Notes: a model not told the origin generated them from the letters alone. A stretch of 64,000 bases of DNA from Tragulus kanchil (GCA_022376925.1 JAIOJX010000032.1:201248939-201312938), one strand, 5' to 3'. Counted from the stretch's first letter, positions 1 to 10,675 are shown. Program-made: numbers and translations.

Positions 1-180
1 ACTATTCTGGATCAGCATAATAAAGCACCAAAGTGAAGCCTGCTGGGTGAATGATTGCAGGGAAGAAAAGGAGCAGTGAGGTCCAGGGTCAGAGCCTGAA
101 GTATAACCACCTGTTCACTATACATGGCGGCACTGCTTGGAATTTTATTATGCGTATATTCCTTTTAAAACCTTTTTTGT
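1..180. other. Unassigned, no feature recognised
   Basis: No repeat family, exon-like open frame or RNA gene is recognisable here. It is ordinary non-coding sequence. Confidence 0.5.
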
Positions 181-300
181 AAGAGGGCAGGCTCTGGAGT
201 CAGTCTGTTGGAGAATTTGTCTCCATCTCTTGTAAACTGGTTAAACTCAGGCAGTCACTGAAACACTCCAAGCCTTGGGTTTCTCATGGGTGCAGTGGAT
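180..300 (+). repeat. MIR-like SINE fragment
   Basis: The order 'aggctctggagtcag', 'actcaggcagtcactgaaac' and a final 'gggtttctcatgggtgcag' follows the MIR core (excess-site, ctgtgtgacc, cctcagtttcc). It is strongly diverged, as expected of an element shared across mammals. Confidence 0.45.
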
Positions 301-335
301 TTTGTCCATTTGGTTCAGGTGACCATGACCATTTT

Positions 336-450
336 CCAGCTCCAGAGGTGGGCATGACATTATGGTCTTAGGAAGTGGCACCTCTGGGGTGATGAGATCA
401 TGAGGGTAGAGCCCTCCGGAATGCAGTTAGTTCCTTCATAGAAGACCCTG
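336..450 (+). mobile_element. MLT1/MaLR-like LTR, 5' part
   Basis: The stretch around 'gatcatgagggtagagccct' at about 395-415 and the following 'ttagttccttcatagaaga' match the MaLR LTR pattern (ggtcatgagggtggagccctcatgaatggg). The 3' portion of apparently the same LTR resumes near 880, so the element was split by a later L1-tail insertion. It is a decayed LTR only; no internal retroviral sequence is seen. Confidence 0.55.
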
Positions 451-478
451 GATTTGAAAAAAGAATTTTAAAAAGAAG

Positions 479-556
<78 letters not shown>

Positions 557-640
557 CTGAATCACTTTGCTGTACACCTGAAACTAATACAACATTGTTA
601 ATAAACTATCCCAATATAAAGTAAAAAGTTTAAAAAAAAG
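451..640 (+). mobile_element. L1 3' UTR tail with expanded (TG)n
   Basis: 'gactgaatcactttgctgta' and 'cacctgaaactaatacaaca' are the characteristic end of cetartiodactyl L1 3' UTRs, followed by an A-rich tail to about 640. The TG microsatellite lies where the family normally carries a short tatatgtata tract, so the microsatellite probably expanded from inside the element. Confidence 0.7.
479..555. repeat. (TG)n microsatellite
   Basis: About 76 bp of TG dinucleotides with one interruption (gtttg) near 489-493. It sits inside the L1 tail. Confidence 0.97.
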
Positions 641-751
641 AAGCCACTTTGTTAATCAAATCCAATTTGTTAATCAAATCTATATAGTTTAAACCTACCT
701 GTAGCTGAATTATTACTAATCATAGTTTTTCATTTCTATAAAGCAACAGGT

Positions 752-773
752 CATATATATATATATATATATA
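752..773. repeat. (AT)n microsatellite
   Basis: About eleven AT units in a row, followed by an AT-rich stretch. Confidence 0.9.
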
Positions 774-879
774 TAATTAAGACTGGGTTTACTATAAACA
801 AACCAAATACAAATTATCTGATACAAAAAAAGAGATGCTGGAGAATTCCATCATCCATTCAGCTATATAGGGTTATAGC

Positions 880-985
880 AAAAGATGCACATCTAGGACA
901 CGTAGGTACAGAATTTACCAGTACCTTGATCTTGAGCTTCCAGCCTCTAGAACTACAGGAAATAAATGTCTGTTGTTTCTGACCA
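880..985 (+). mobile_element. MLT1/MaLR-like LTR, 3' part
   Basis: 'accttgatcttgagcttcca' and 'gcctctagaactacaggaaa' followed by 'taaatgtctgttgtttctg' match the 3' portion of MaLR LTRs (ccttgatcttggacttccagcctccagaactgtgagaaataaa). It is probably the continuation of the fragment at 336-450. Confidence 0.6.
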
Positions 986-1284
986 GTCGCCACATTTCAT
1001 GCCCCTGGGATAGCAACCAAGTCAAATTGGTCTGAGAGCAGTGTCCAGACTTTCACTGAAAGTGTTGGGAAAGAGATGCCATGAATTTCGGGCTTTTTCA
1101 GGGTTGCAAAACTGTTGGTGGTTGTCTTCAGGGTACCAGCTTGAGAATTAAACCAAGACTGAAGAAAACAAAGCCAAGAGCTGGAGTGGGATATGATCCC
1201 TGAATACAGGGATCCAGTGATGCCTAATGCCAATTTCTGTCACTTGCAACCAGATGAGGCCTAACAAATCCAGTAGGGGTCATT

Positions 1285-1450
1285 ATTCAGTTCATTCAAC
1301 AAGCACTGAGTCCAGATGAAGTGCCAGAAACTGGGCCAATAGCTAACCATTTGAATAGGAGATCCTTGCCTTTATTAAGTGTATAGTCTAGCGGGAGAGA
1401 CAAACACTTGTACAAAGTGACAGACTGCTAGGATAGAGATAGACCCAGGG
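1285..1450. repeat. Ancient L2/MIR-class repeat remnant
   Basis: 'cattcaacaagcactgagtc' and later 'gtatagtctagcgggagaga' resemble the mammal-wide repeat with 'tttattgagcacctactatg' and 'cttacattctagtggggga'. It is too diverged to name the family. Confidence 0.35.
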
Positions 1451-1887
1451 TGCTGTAGGTGAGGCATCTAGACCATTCTGGGAGGAAGAGCTAGACGTCC
1501 AGAAAGACCTTGTGAGGAGGGTTACCTAAACTGAGGCTCTGTGGATGCCAAAGAAATGGTCATGAAAAAGAGGAAGTAAAAACATTCTAGACAAACAGGT
1601 AAGGGAAAGCAGATGTCTCAGACAGAAGGGGTCAGTGGAGATAGAAAAGGCTAAAGAAATAACCAAGAAAAAAATCATATTCTACGGCGTTTGAACTTTG
1701 TATCCTGATCATTGTGGGACACCATTTGAAGACTTAAAACAGGTGAGATACATGATCAATTTTTGTGTGAAACATAGATTAGAAGGCGAGACAGGTAAAG
1801 AGAACTAATTTAAAAAACATAGTAGTAATCCATGCTTGCTATGACGAAGGACTGGGTTAAGAAAGTAGGAGCAGGATGAAGAGAAGT
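1450..1887. other. Unassigned sequence
   Basis: AG-rich, AT-moderate sequence. No repeat or gene feature is recognised. Confidence 0.4.
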
Positions 1888-1903
1888 AAAAGAATGAATT
1901 TGA

Positions 1904-2240
1904 GGGCTTCCCCTGGTGGTCCAGTGGGTAAGGACACCGCCTTGCAGTGCAAGGGGCGCCGGTTCGAGCCCTGGCCTGGGAAGATCCCACGTGCCGCGGA
2001 GCGGCTGGACTGATGTGTCCAATTACCGAGCCGGAGTTCTGGAGCGCACGCGCCCAGAGCCAGTGCTCTGCAACAACAGACGCCACCGCGATGGGAGGCC
2101 CACAAGAGCCAAGGAACGAAGACGAATGAAAATAGAGAAATGGAAGACCGATAGAAGTGGCCCGCCCACTCCCCTCCCTCCCCAACCTGACCCCCGCCCA
2201 AAATAAATAAATAGATAAATCTTTAAAAAAAAAAAAAAAA
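1904..2240 (+). mobile_element. tRNA-Glu-headed SINE, subfamily 1 (GC-rich tail)
   Basis: The head holds a pol III A box (tggtccagtgg, 1917-1927) and B box (ggttcgagcc, 1961-1970). The body runs through 'gtgtccaattaccgagccgg' and a 3' part with 'gatgggaggcccac', then a pyrimidine-rich 'actcccctccctcccc' and an A/T tail. A perfect 16-bp target-site duplication (aaaagaatgaatttga, 1888-1903 and 2241-2256) gives exact borders. The head resembles ruminant CHR-2, but the 3' half is a distinct sequence shared with copies near 7640, 11481, 20885, 33566, 36825 and 40872. Confidence 0.9.
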
Positions 2241-2339
2241 AAAAGAATGAATTTGAAAAAAAAAAATGAGAAGTTTTAAGGAGAAAACTGACTGAACTTA
2301 ATGCTGATGGATAATGTATTTCAGTTTGAAACATTAAAA

Positions 2340-2560
2340 TAAGAGTAAAAGTTAACAATTTTATAGCACTTACTCCCCACCAAGTCCTATTTTAAGTGCC
2401 TTACATAAATTAAGTCACTCAATCCAGCACCAGAGGTAGATAATATTGAGAGTTCTCATTTTACAAACGAGGAACTGGGTCCCTAAGAAGTAAAATAACT
2501 TGCCTGAGGTTACACTCTCACAAGTGGTATAACTGCAACCCCAATAGGGACAATGCAAGA
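2340..2560 (-). repeat. MIR-like SINE, reverse orientation
   Basis: The order 'attttaagtgccttacataa', 'tcattttacaaacgaggaac' and 'aacttgcctgaggttacac' matches the reverse complement of MIR (cattttacagatgaggaaactgag, cttgcccaaggtcacac). Confidence 0.6.
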
Positions 2561-2820
2561 CCCATGGACCGCACACACATGCACTGTTTAAAATGTAGGG
2601 GAAAAGTCAGAGAAGTTAGCCAAGAAAACAAAAACAAATGACTAAGGAGACAGGAAAGCCTCGAGAGCTCAGTGTCACAGAAATAAGGAGATGAATGCCT
2701 GTTTCTGTCTCAGTCATAATTAAACACCCAATCACATAAGTGGAGGAAGACAGGCGGGGCTTAGCCAAGAAGAGATGGGAGGGAATTCTATACATTCCAT
2801 CTCCTTTTCACAGTTCTGTA
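2560..2820. other. Unassigned sequence
   Basis: No recognised repeat or gene. Confidence 0.4.
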
Positions 2821-2935
2821 AAATGGATGTTTTCATAGTTCCAGTTTCTAGATGTGGAAACTGAGACTTAGCTCAGGGGACTCCACAAGATCACTCAGCT
2901 GATAAGTGACCCTGCCATTTCTCAGGTCTTGATAT
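2820..2935 (-). repeat. MIR-like fragment, reverse orientation
   Basis: 'tagatgtggaaactgagact' followed by 'agatcactcagctgataagt' is the MIR signature of a cancelled gatgaggaaactgag plus a cacagctagtaagtgg motif. Confidence 0.5.
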
Positions 2936-4300
2936 CATCTGCTTGGTTCACCACAGCACTGCCCAGGTGCCCAGGGCTACATGAGGGTGGCAGGGGAGCA
3001 CACAGGACGGTCACATCCCTGCTCCCAGTGGGGCTATGATCTCGTTGCTAGGTTGAGACTACAGTAAATGAAAACAGAACAATCACGAGAAGGCAGCATA
3101 AAGGTGTGTGCTTGGCTAAATGACACAGGGCACCAAGAGCAGGCGAGGAGGCGTCAGAGAGCTGATGGACGTGGGTTGGGTACTGAAGGACAGGCTGCGT
3201 AAAGCATGGAAGGAGATGGGGCATTTCCAGGGCCTGTCCCCTCACCTGGGTGTTCTCAGCCAGTGACAGGCATCTGCTCTTTACACCTGGATGACATCTC
3301 TGCTCTGTGCTTCTGTTGTCCTTTGACTTCTCATCCCCACTGGGGAATCCCTGTGGTTTGGCTAGGTCTGGCCCCACTGCTCCCTCGGATTCCAGGGATA
3401 AGCACTTGATGCCAGTCTGGTCAATCACCAGGCTTCATTTCTCCCAACTCCACTATCTGAACCCAATCCAATCTAATACACAATCTCAGGTGTGCGCTGA
3501 CACTATGGAAAGGAGAAACTCTCTTCCTGAGATAGCTGGCTCTAGGAAAGCCACGTTGTATACGTCTGCCTATAGAGGGGGACAGGAAAGAGACAAAACG
3601 GATGATAAGGTCTGGGCTCCTGGATCCAGCCATGCCTGACTGCAAACATCCCTGAACTCCTCAGTTACTCTAACTAATAAATCTCCTTCGTGGTTTATGC
3701 CAGTTTGCCTTGGGGTTTCAAGCTCCAGGAATATGAAGGTGGGGTCTCTCTACCTTCCCTTGAAGGGCGGGAGTTGAAGCAGAAGTATACTCAGCTCCAT
3801 AAAGAAGGCAAGGCCCATGGGCCTTTATAGTGGATGAGATCAGTATAGACTTCACAGAAATGGCTTTAGTTTCAAATGTATCTCAATAGGAAGATAGCAT
3901 TCCAACCAACTGGCATGTGGGGAGGTGGAGCACAGGGGGAAAGGAACTCTCATAGGCCAAGGCAGGGACGGAGAGGAATGCAGGACTTGTTCAGGGTGCA
4001 CTGCAAGGTCAGAGCTGGCTAGAGGATGAAGGTATGGGGGGCAACTCTGGGAGTCAGCTTGCAGTGGTGCATTTGAAGACCCCAAGTGCCCAGAGGTGTA
4101 CCTGGGGGGAGGTTTAGGGACACACACGACCGTTTCATGGAATGGAAGACAAGTTCCTCCTCCAAGGGCTCTAGCAATGTGTGGATCCAGGTCAACCAGA
4201 GAGGCTCCCAGGATGTCATAAAACAGGTAAAGAGCTAAGCGTTCAGGTAGATAATATTCTCTGGCCCCACTGCACCGGGGCAGGAGAAGATCATATCATG
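2935..4300. other. Repeat-poor unassigned stretch
   Basis: Overlapping open frames on both strands at 3048-3645 are short (up to 126 codons) and have no recognised domain. They overlap one another in opposite directions, which argues against coding. No splice-bounded exon is convincing. I see nothing else. Confidence 0.4.
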
Positions 4301-4530
4301 TCGTCGGCCCAAATCACTCCTGTCTGCTACCGCTGAGCCCAGGATAGATGAAACGGATCCTCTCGCCCGCACCTGCTCCCGGAGGGGCGTCCCAGCCAGA
4401 ATCTGCTGCGCGAACTCCGGCTCTGGGGAAGGGGCGTGGTCTGAGCGTCGTCGGGGGTGCGGCTTGGCTTGGCCTCCCCCATGGCGCTTCGCTGCACCCC
4501 GCCACAGCCGCTGCAGAAGAGGGGATGTGT
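4300..4530. promoter_or_regulatory. Small CpG-rich block (candidate regulatory element)
   Basis: By eye about 20 CpG dinucleotides lie in roughly 230 bp, for example gagcgtcgtcgggg and ctgcgcgaactccgg. The surroundings are CpG-poor. It is not one of the local SINE subfamilies, whose CpGs could otherwise explain it. Immediately downstream, 4543-4640 holds TTAATTA and TAATTA cores and an octamer-like ATTTGCAAAT. A CpG island, enhancer or decayed first exon are all possible; no transcript can be claimed. Confidence 0.35.
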
Positions 4531-4838
4531 CCCCGCTGCTTGAGTTAATTATAGTAATTATACCTGCTCTCTCGTCGGCTCTGGTTCCCTTTGTTCCCAG
4601 TTTCCTGCCCGCTCATTTGCAAATCTAATCGCTCTGTGGATTGATTTTTTTTTTTTTTTAAGAGAGAGCGGAATAAAGAGACAAAGATAGGGTGCAGAGA
4701 ATGTGGGAGAGAAAAAGTGGGGGTGGGAATGCGCTGAGAAGAGGGGGATGGGAGAAGAGTGGTGGGCAAAGCGGATGAGAGCCTCAGAGAAAGGACTGTA
4801 AGAGCACCTCGCTCAAGCGTTGGGGATGGAGGATGTCC
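4530..4838. other. AT-motif cluster, then purine-rich sequence
   Basis: Homeodomain-like TTAATTA/TAATTA cores and an octamer-like site lie at 4543-4625, then a T tract (about 4646-4660), then an AG-rich stretch to about 4800. No repeat is recognised. Confidence 0.35.
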
Positions 4839-4839
4839 A

Positions 4840-5048
4840 CTTAGTCGTGGCTGGCTCTGCAACTCCAAGGTCTGTAGCTTGCCAGGCTCCTCTGTCCACG
4901 GGATTTCCCAGACAAGAATACTGAAATAGGATGCCATTTCGTCTTCCAGGGGATCTTTCCCACCCAGGGATGGATTGGGAAGATGGAACCCACATCTCCT
5001 GTGTCTCTTACAGACGATTTCTTTATCACTGAGCCACTGGGAAGCCTA
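4840..5048 (-). mobile_element. Bov-tA SINE, reverse orientation
   Basis: 'gccaggctcctctgtccacg', 'cagacaagaatactgaaata' and 'atcactgagccactgggaag' are the reverse complement of the Bov-tA body and tRNA-Glu head. It is diverged but nearly complete. Confidence 0.85.
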
Positions 5049-5545
5049 ATGTAAAAGGATGTTCTGGCAACAGCCCCAGTGAAGGTACCAGGCAACAGCT
5101 GACATCAACTGTCAGGCATGAGAGCAAGGAAACCTTCAGGTAATTCTAAACCCAGATGTTGAGTTACCCTAGGCTCTGAGTCTTCTGGCTGAGGCTCCAA
5201 CATGGTGGAACAGAAACAAACTGTCTCTGCTGTGCCCTGACGGTCTGAGAGCAGTTCTTTTTATGCCACTAGTTTGGGGCTAGTTTGTTACATGACAATG
5301 GATAGTCAGAACAGAGGCTATCCAGAAGCTGGAGCAGATATTCCCCCAGATGAAGTTAGTTTCATCTTGCTTAGTTAAAGCAAGCAACCAGGGACCCCAA
5401 GGATAGAGTTGCTGCCATGAATCCAGGTCCTCAGCTACTTCCTGGATTCACCCTCAGCACTTCCATCTAATTCTCAAAAGAGAAGGTCAGAGTTCAGGTA
5501 AGCAAGGACGCAGACGTGGGAATGGAAGTGTGCGTCAGCTCCCCA
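5048..5545. other. Unassigned sequence
   Basis: No recognised repeat or gene. Confidence 0.4.
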
Positions 5546-5700
5546 CAATGGATTCAAATGATGTTTACTAAGTACCTACCATGAGTCAGACACAGAACAG
5601 AGTCCCGCCCTATAGGAGCACAGTATAATTGGGAAGACAGACACATCCACACTTAGAAGTAATTATAATGCAAAGTTAAGTTGCTATGAAAAATAAAAGT
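5545..5700. repeat. Ancient L2/MIR-class repeat remnant
   Basis: 'atgtttactaagtacctacc' and 'cctataggagcacagtataa' resemble the mammal-wide 'tttattgagcacctactatg' and 'cctcatggagcttac' repeat. The family assignment is uncertain. Confidence 0.4.
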
Positions 5701-5929
5701 ACTCTGGGCAACTTTGGAAACAGGGATGTCAGCCTTAAATGTTTTGAAGTCTAGGATGGTTTCTATTTTTTCATAGGTATAAAGGATACCTCCTGGTTCT
5801 CAGCCCTTAGAATCCAAATCTCTTGTCCAGTTCTTGTAATAAAAGGTCTCTAGTACACCCTTGCTTAGAAAAGTCAAGGGCTTAATAAATGTCTTCTCAT
5901 ATTTTATACAACCCTGACGAAACAGATGT

Positions 5930-6345
5930 TATTTGTCCACCCAAAGCCACTTTCCTGTTCTCTAGAATAATATGACCCATGATATTTCCAGGTTAATAGA
6001 TGCTTGGAATGAAGACTATGCTTCCAGGCCCCTCCCTCTTTGAAGCTATATTTGGCTAAGTGATAATGGGATGTACAGTAGGTGTTGTATGAAACTTCTG
6101 AGTTGCATCCTTAAAAGAAGACATGCCGTTAGCAACATCTCTGCTTCCTTCTTAGCTAGAATGAGGATGTGGCATTCAGTCATTTTGGATGATGAGTGAA
6201 ATGCCTTAGATATGGTAGAACCCAGGTCCCTTGTACCTTGGAACCCCATTCCAGCCATGGTCTACCTAGGAGAGCCTGGCAAATAAACCTTAGTCTTGTT
6301 TAAGGCAGTACTATCTGAAGGGTCTCTGTTACTAAATCAAACCCT
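5930..6345 (+). mobile_element. Ancient LTR-like remnant (tentative)
   Basis: The order 'gctaagtgataatgggatgt', 'gcatccttaaaagaagacat', 'aaataaaccttagtcttgtt' and final 'ggtctctgttac' follows a mammalian LTR-type repeat ending 'aataaacttctatcttgttt'. I cannot name the family. Confidence 0.35.
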
Positions 6346-6472
6346 ACCCCTACAGTCCATTCATGTAAACTATTAGCTCTTTATTTCTGTGTGCATACAC
6401 ATACTGTGACCCAGCCCCCAGTAGATATTCAAGAATTAGTTGAGGAATCTAGAGAAGATCAATTGTGTATTT

Positions 6473-6672
6473 CACTGGTAGCTCAGTGGTAAAGAATCCA
6501 CCTGCCAATGCAGGAGACTTGGGTTTGATCCCTGGGTTGGGAAGATCCCCTGGAAAAGGAAATGGCAATCCACTCCAGTATTCTTGCCTGGAGAATCCCA
6601 TGGACAGGGAAGCCTGGTGGGGCTATAGTCCATGGGGTCAAAGAGTTGGACATGACTTAGTCACTGAACAAC
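6473..6672 (+). mobile_element. Bov-tA SINE
   Basis: The tRNA-Glu head (gctcagtggtaaagaatcca, then gggtttgatccctgggttgg as B box) runs into the BovA body (ccactccagtattcttgcct; gacatgacttagtcactgaa). It is full length apart from the extreme 5' end. Confidence 0.93.
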
Positions 6673-7495
6673 AAGACCAACTGTTCATTACTGTTCATTA
6701 CTGGCTCCCTGCTGCCAGGCGTGCTATCTCACAAGAGTGTAAGAGCAAGCTTTCCCCTGGGCTCTTATGCCCCTGAGGGTACCTTGTGGTGTGCCAAATG
6801 ACAGACAAGCAGCACTTGCCTAGAGACCATTTTGCTCAAAGATTTGGTGAAAGGGGTTCTGTATTGTTTATCACTTAAAAGGTTTTGTCATAGGCACAAG
6901 ACAGAAGCAACAAAACTCCACTTTCCTGTGTCAGCCAGTCTTGTACTTTTCATGAAACAGGGAAAGCAGGTAATGTTTACATGCAGTGAGTCATTGAAAA
7001 AGTTGTTCTTTTTTGTGTTATCAGGGAAACCTCAGCAATATCCAAGTGGATTGAACTATTACTTTAGGGAGAGAAGATTAAGCCAGCCTTCCCTAAGCAT
7101 GCCCTAAACATGTTAATGGGTGTTACATGGAGAAAAGAAAGAAAAGGTTTCATCATCAAATTTGGGAAGAGCCAAATTAAAATAAAAAGATGAACGAATA
7201 TCTTTGCTACAGGATTTCTCATGATTTTCAATATGGTGGCTCAGTAACCTCCAACAGGGGGCTAGAGCCTGCAGGGGTGCACACAGTGTACCTTCACACG
7301 GACAGTTCATGGTGGAGCATCTTCAAGGACCTCACTTGCTGAGTTACGTAAATGTGACTCTCATTGTTGGCCATGTTTGCCAAAGCTGGGAGTAGGAACA
7401 TGATGTTAGCCTATTAAATTCTAGAGAAAGTAATGGGTCAAACCAACCCCTCTGCTCTTTTGTCATTTCCCTTTCTACCACCCTCCGCCTATTTG
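6673..7495. other. Unassigned sequence
   Basis: The 91-codon plus frame at 6832-7107 and the 65-codon minus frame at 7113-7310 have no recognisable domain. No repeat is recognised. Confidence 0.4.
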
Positions 7496-7496
7496 T

Positions 7497-7610
7497 GATG
7501 GTTAGTTTTGTGGGTCAACATGGCTAGGCCATAGCACCCAGTTATCCAATCAAGTCCCAATTTAGGTATGATGGCCAAAGTGTTTTGTAGATGTAGTTAA
7601 CATCTACACT
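7497..7610 (+). mobile_element. Ancient interspersed repeat fragment (tentative)
   Basis: 'tgatggttagttttgtgggt' , 'caacatggctaggccatagc' and 'tagatgtagttaacatctac' match a mammal-wide repeat beginning ggttaattttatgtgtcaac and containing gatgtgattaacatt. The family name is not certain from memory. Confidence 0.45.
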
Positions 7611-7639
7611 CATACGTAAAAAAAAAAAAAAAAGCTATT

Positions 7640-7970
7640 GGGCTTCCCTGGTGGTCCAGTGGATAAGAACACCGCCTTGCAGTGCAAGGGGCGCCAGTTC
7701 GATCCCTGGCCTGGAAAGATCCCACGTGCCGCAGAGCGGCTGGACCAATGTGTCCAATTACCGAGCCGCAGCTCTGGAGCGCATGCGCCCAGAGCCGGTG
7801 CTCTGTGACAACGGAGGCCACTGCGATGGGAGGCCCACACGGGCCAAGGAACAAAGACGGATGAAAATAGACAAACGAAAAGACCAACAGACGTGGCCCG
7901 CCCGCCCCCCTCCCTCCTCATCCCATCCCCCCAAAAATAAAAAAAATAAAATTAAAAAAAAAAAAAAAAA
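7640..7970 (+). mobile_element. tRNA-Glu-headed SINE, subfamily 1
   Basis: The A box is tggtccagtgg and the B box agttcgatccc. The body carries 'gtgtccaattaccgagccgc' and the subfamily-1 tail (caacagacgtggcccgcccg; ccctccctcctcatcc). The target-site duplication includes 'aaaagctatt' on both sides, before 7640 and at about 7969-7978. Confidence 0.9.
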
Positions 7971-7984
7971 AGCTATTATCATTG

Positions 7985-8150
7985 CGCTGTGAGAAAAGGG
8001 GATCCTGCAGGGGTGCTCTGCGATGGCCTGGAGGGGTGGAATGAGGGGGATATACATATGAATAATCTGGGATCATATATATCTTTAAACAACAAAACTC
8101 TACAAAAGTAAAAAGTAAAATAAAAATAAATAAATAAATAAATAAACAAG
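7985..8150 (+). mobile_element. L1 3' tail with (AAAT)n
   Basis: 'gggatcatatatatctttaa' and 'acaacaaaactctacaaaag' followed by (AAAT)n match a second copy, reversed, at 33895-34015, which shows that it is interspersed. I assign it tentatively to an L1 3' end. Confidence 0.45.
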
Positions 8151-8487
8151 CCTAAACCTTGTTTGAAGTCCTCTGTGAGGTCGGGTCCAGAACTGACTAT
8201 CACTGTGAAGCTCGTGCAATAACAGTAAGTGTGGTTCAACCTTGCTCTCTATATTTTTGTCCCAATCTGTGTGCAAATAAACCATCGGGCTAAAAAAAAA
8301 ATGTGCTCTTATTAAACTTATTCATACAGGCAGATATTAATATACTCAAAGCTTATGTGAAGAGTTGGTCAAGACTGTGGAAATAACTGAGATCTGTTTG
8401 CCTTAGTCACCTTAAAGGATTTTCTTCTGGTTGTAAAAATAGGGCAGATTTCTTGGTGGAGTCACCTGAACATAGAATCTCTCTCCT
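8150..8487. other. Unassigned; polyA-signal-like end at 8276-8301
   Basis: AATAAA at 8276-8281 is followed 11 bp later by a ten-A tract (8292-8301), the layout of a retrotransposed 3' end. The upstream 120 bp belongs to no family I recognise. Confidence 0.3.
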
Positions 8488-8976
8488 CACATACTCAATG
8501 ACAAAAAAGTGAAACACACTAACAAAAAGTCATGAGCAGCAACCAAGGAAGAAAAGGAGTAGAACCTTATACCATAGAATTCCAAACTGGTGCCAAGAAA
8601 AGGAACAGAATATTCTGGTGTGATCAGAATGACAGTTTACATCAATTTTTACAAGAGTAGATTGTAGGAAAGTATTGAGTCCAAAGGTTCCTGAGAATTC
8701 TCACAAATACTCTATAACTTGAGGAGGCATGATCAGAGAGTGTTACATAGCAGATCTAGGAAGAGCTGTGAGAAAATTCCAGTGAACAGAAACACTAACA
8801 TCCTGGAAGCCTCTGCACAGAGGCAGGAATGGCCGCTGGGCTCACCATCTTTCTAGGGAGAGAGACAACAGGAAAAAAGAAAAGTTGTAAACCCAATCAG
8901 TCAAGTAAAAAAGTAACCTAAGGAGGAGAACTAAGTCCCCCATGAGAGTTTTATTCTCTAAAAGTTAATAAAAATA

Positions 8977-9258
8977 GGGCTTCCCTGGTGGTTCAGTGGG
9001 TAAAGAGTCTGCCTCGCAGTGCAAGGGGTACCGGTTCAATCCCTAGCTCAGGAAGATCCCACGTGCCATGGAGCGGCTGGACCTGTTGGATCGGTGTGTC
9101 CAATTATGAGCCAGCATTCTGGAGTGCTTGCTCCCACAGTCAGTGCTCTACAGAGAGAGAAGCCACTGCAATGGGAGGCCCACACAGGCCAAAGAATAAA
9201 AATGGACGAAAATAAATAAAATGAAAAACCAATAAAAGAGGTCAAAATTTTAAATAAT
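8977..9258 (+). mobile_element. tRNA-Glu-headed SINE, subfamily 2 (D1 left copy)
   Basis: The head is like subfamily 1, but the body is subfamily 2: 'gtgggtaaagagtctgcctc' and a tail 'ccaataaaagaggtcaaaat' rather than the GC/pyrimidine tail. A 15-bp target-site duplication with one mismatch (aagttaataaaaata, 8962-8976, against aagttactaaaaata, 9259-9273) fixes the ends. Confidence 0.9.
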
Positions 9259-10077
9259 AAGTTACTAAAAATATAAAATCAACATAGGACATGATAGAAT
9301 AATAAAATGAAATTACAAGGAATTTCACAGAGCTAAGGAAACAAATCATGAACCAAAATAAACCTTCTACAAATCTAATAAATAAATTAGAAAGACCTGC
9401 ATGAAATGAAATAGACTTGGCTGAAAAAAAAGAACTAACATGTTTGGGGAAAGCTCTGATGGAATCAAGTGAACGAGGAGGAAATAAAACAGAGATTAAA
9501 GAAACTGGGGAGTTACAGATGGAGAGGACCAAGACTGTCAAGTGTAAGAACTGATACCCTTAAGTTTTAAAAACACATCTAACAAAATCTCACATACTCA
9601 ATGACAAAAAGTGAAACACACTAACAAAGTCATGAGCAGCAACCAAGGAAGAAAAGGAGTAGAACCTTATACCATAGAATTCCAAACTGGTGCCAAGAAA
9701 AGGAACAGAATATTCTGGTGTGATCAGAATGACAGTTTACACAAATTTTTTACAAGAGTAGATTGTAGGAAAGTATTGAGTCCAAAGGTTCCTGAGAATT
9801 CTCACAAATACTCTATAACTTGAGGAGGCATGATCAGAGAGTGTTACATAGCAGATCTAGGAAGAGCTGTGAGAAAATTCCAGTGAACAGAAACACTAAC
9901 ATCCTGGAAGCCTCTGCACAGAGGCAGGAATGGCCGCTGGGCTCACCATCTTTCTAGGGAGAGAGACAACAGGAAAAAAGAAAAGTTGTAAACCCAATCA
10001 GTCAAGTAAAAAAGTAACCTAAGGAGGAGAACTAAGTCCCCCATGAGAGTTTTATTCTCTAAAAGTTAATAAAAATA

Positions 10078-10359
10078 GGGCTTCCCTGGTGGTTCAGTGG
10101 GTAAAGAGTCTGCCTCGCAGTGCAAGGGGTACCGGTTCAATCCCTAGCTCAGGAAGATCCCACGTGCCATGGAGCGGCTGGACCTGTTGGATCGGTGTGT
10201 CCAATTATGAGCCAGCATTCTGGAGTGCTTGCTCCCACAGTCAGTGCTCTACAGAGAGAGAAGCCACTGCAATGGGAGGCCCACACAGGCCAAAGAATAA
10301 AAATGGACGAAAATAAATAAAATGAAAAACCAATAAAAGAGGTCAAAATTTTAAATAAT
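10078..10359 (+). mobile_element. tRNA-Glu-headed SINE, subfamily 2 (D1 right copy)
   Basis: It is the same insertion as 8977-9258, repeated by D1. It should not be counted as an independent element. Confidence 0.9.
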
Positions 10360-10675
10360 AAGTTACTAAAAATATAAAATCAACATAGGACATGATAGAA
10401 TAATAAAATGAAATTACAAGGAATTTCACAGAGCTAAGGAAACAAATCATGAACCAAAATAAACCTTCTACAAATCTAATAAATAAATTAGAAAGACCTG
10501 CATGAAATGAAATAGACTTGGCTGAAAAAAAAGAACTAACATGTTTGGGGAAAGCTCTGATGGAATCAAGTGAACGAGGAGGAAATAAAACAGAGATTAA
10601 AGAAACTGGGGAGTTACAGATGGAGAGGACCAAGACTGTCAAGTGTAAGAACTGATACCCTTAAGTTTTAAAAAA

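Larger units (their letters stand above)
8488..10675. repeat. D1: direct tandem duplication, about 1.09 kb
   Basis: The left copy is 8488-9573 and the right copy 9591-10675 (offset 1103, then 1101), separated by a 17-bp spacer. The copies are near-identical. The differences I see lie near the start of the right copy: aaaaaagtg/aaaaagtg, aacaaaaag/aacaaag, and tcaattttta/caaatttttta. The unit holds a SINE and unique sequence. This is most likely an unmerged assembly overlap. Confidence 0.95.

Noticed and set aside
1917..1971. tRNA genes suggested by pol III A and B boxes
   Set aside because: The boxes belong to SINE heads with target duplications and A tails. No intact cloverleaf with an anticodon arm and acceptor stem is present.
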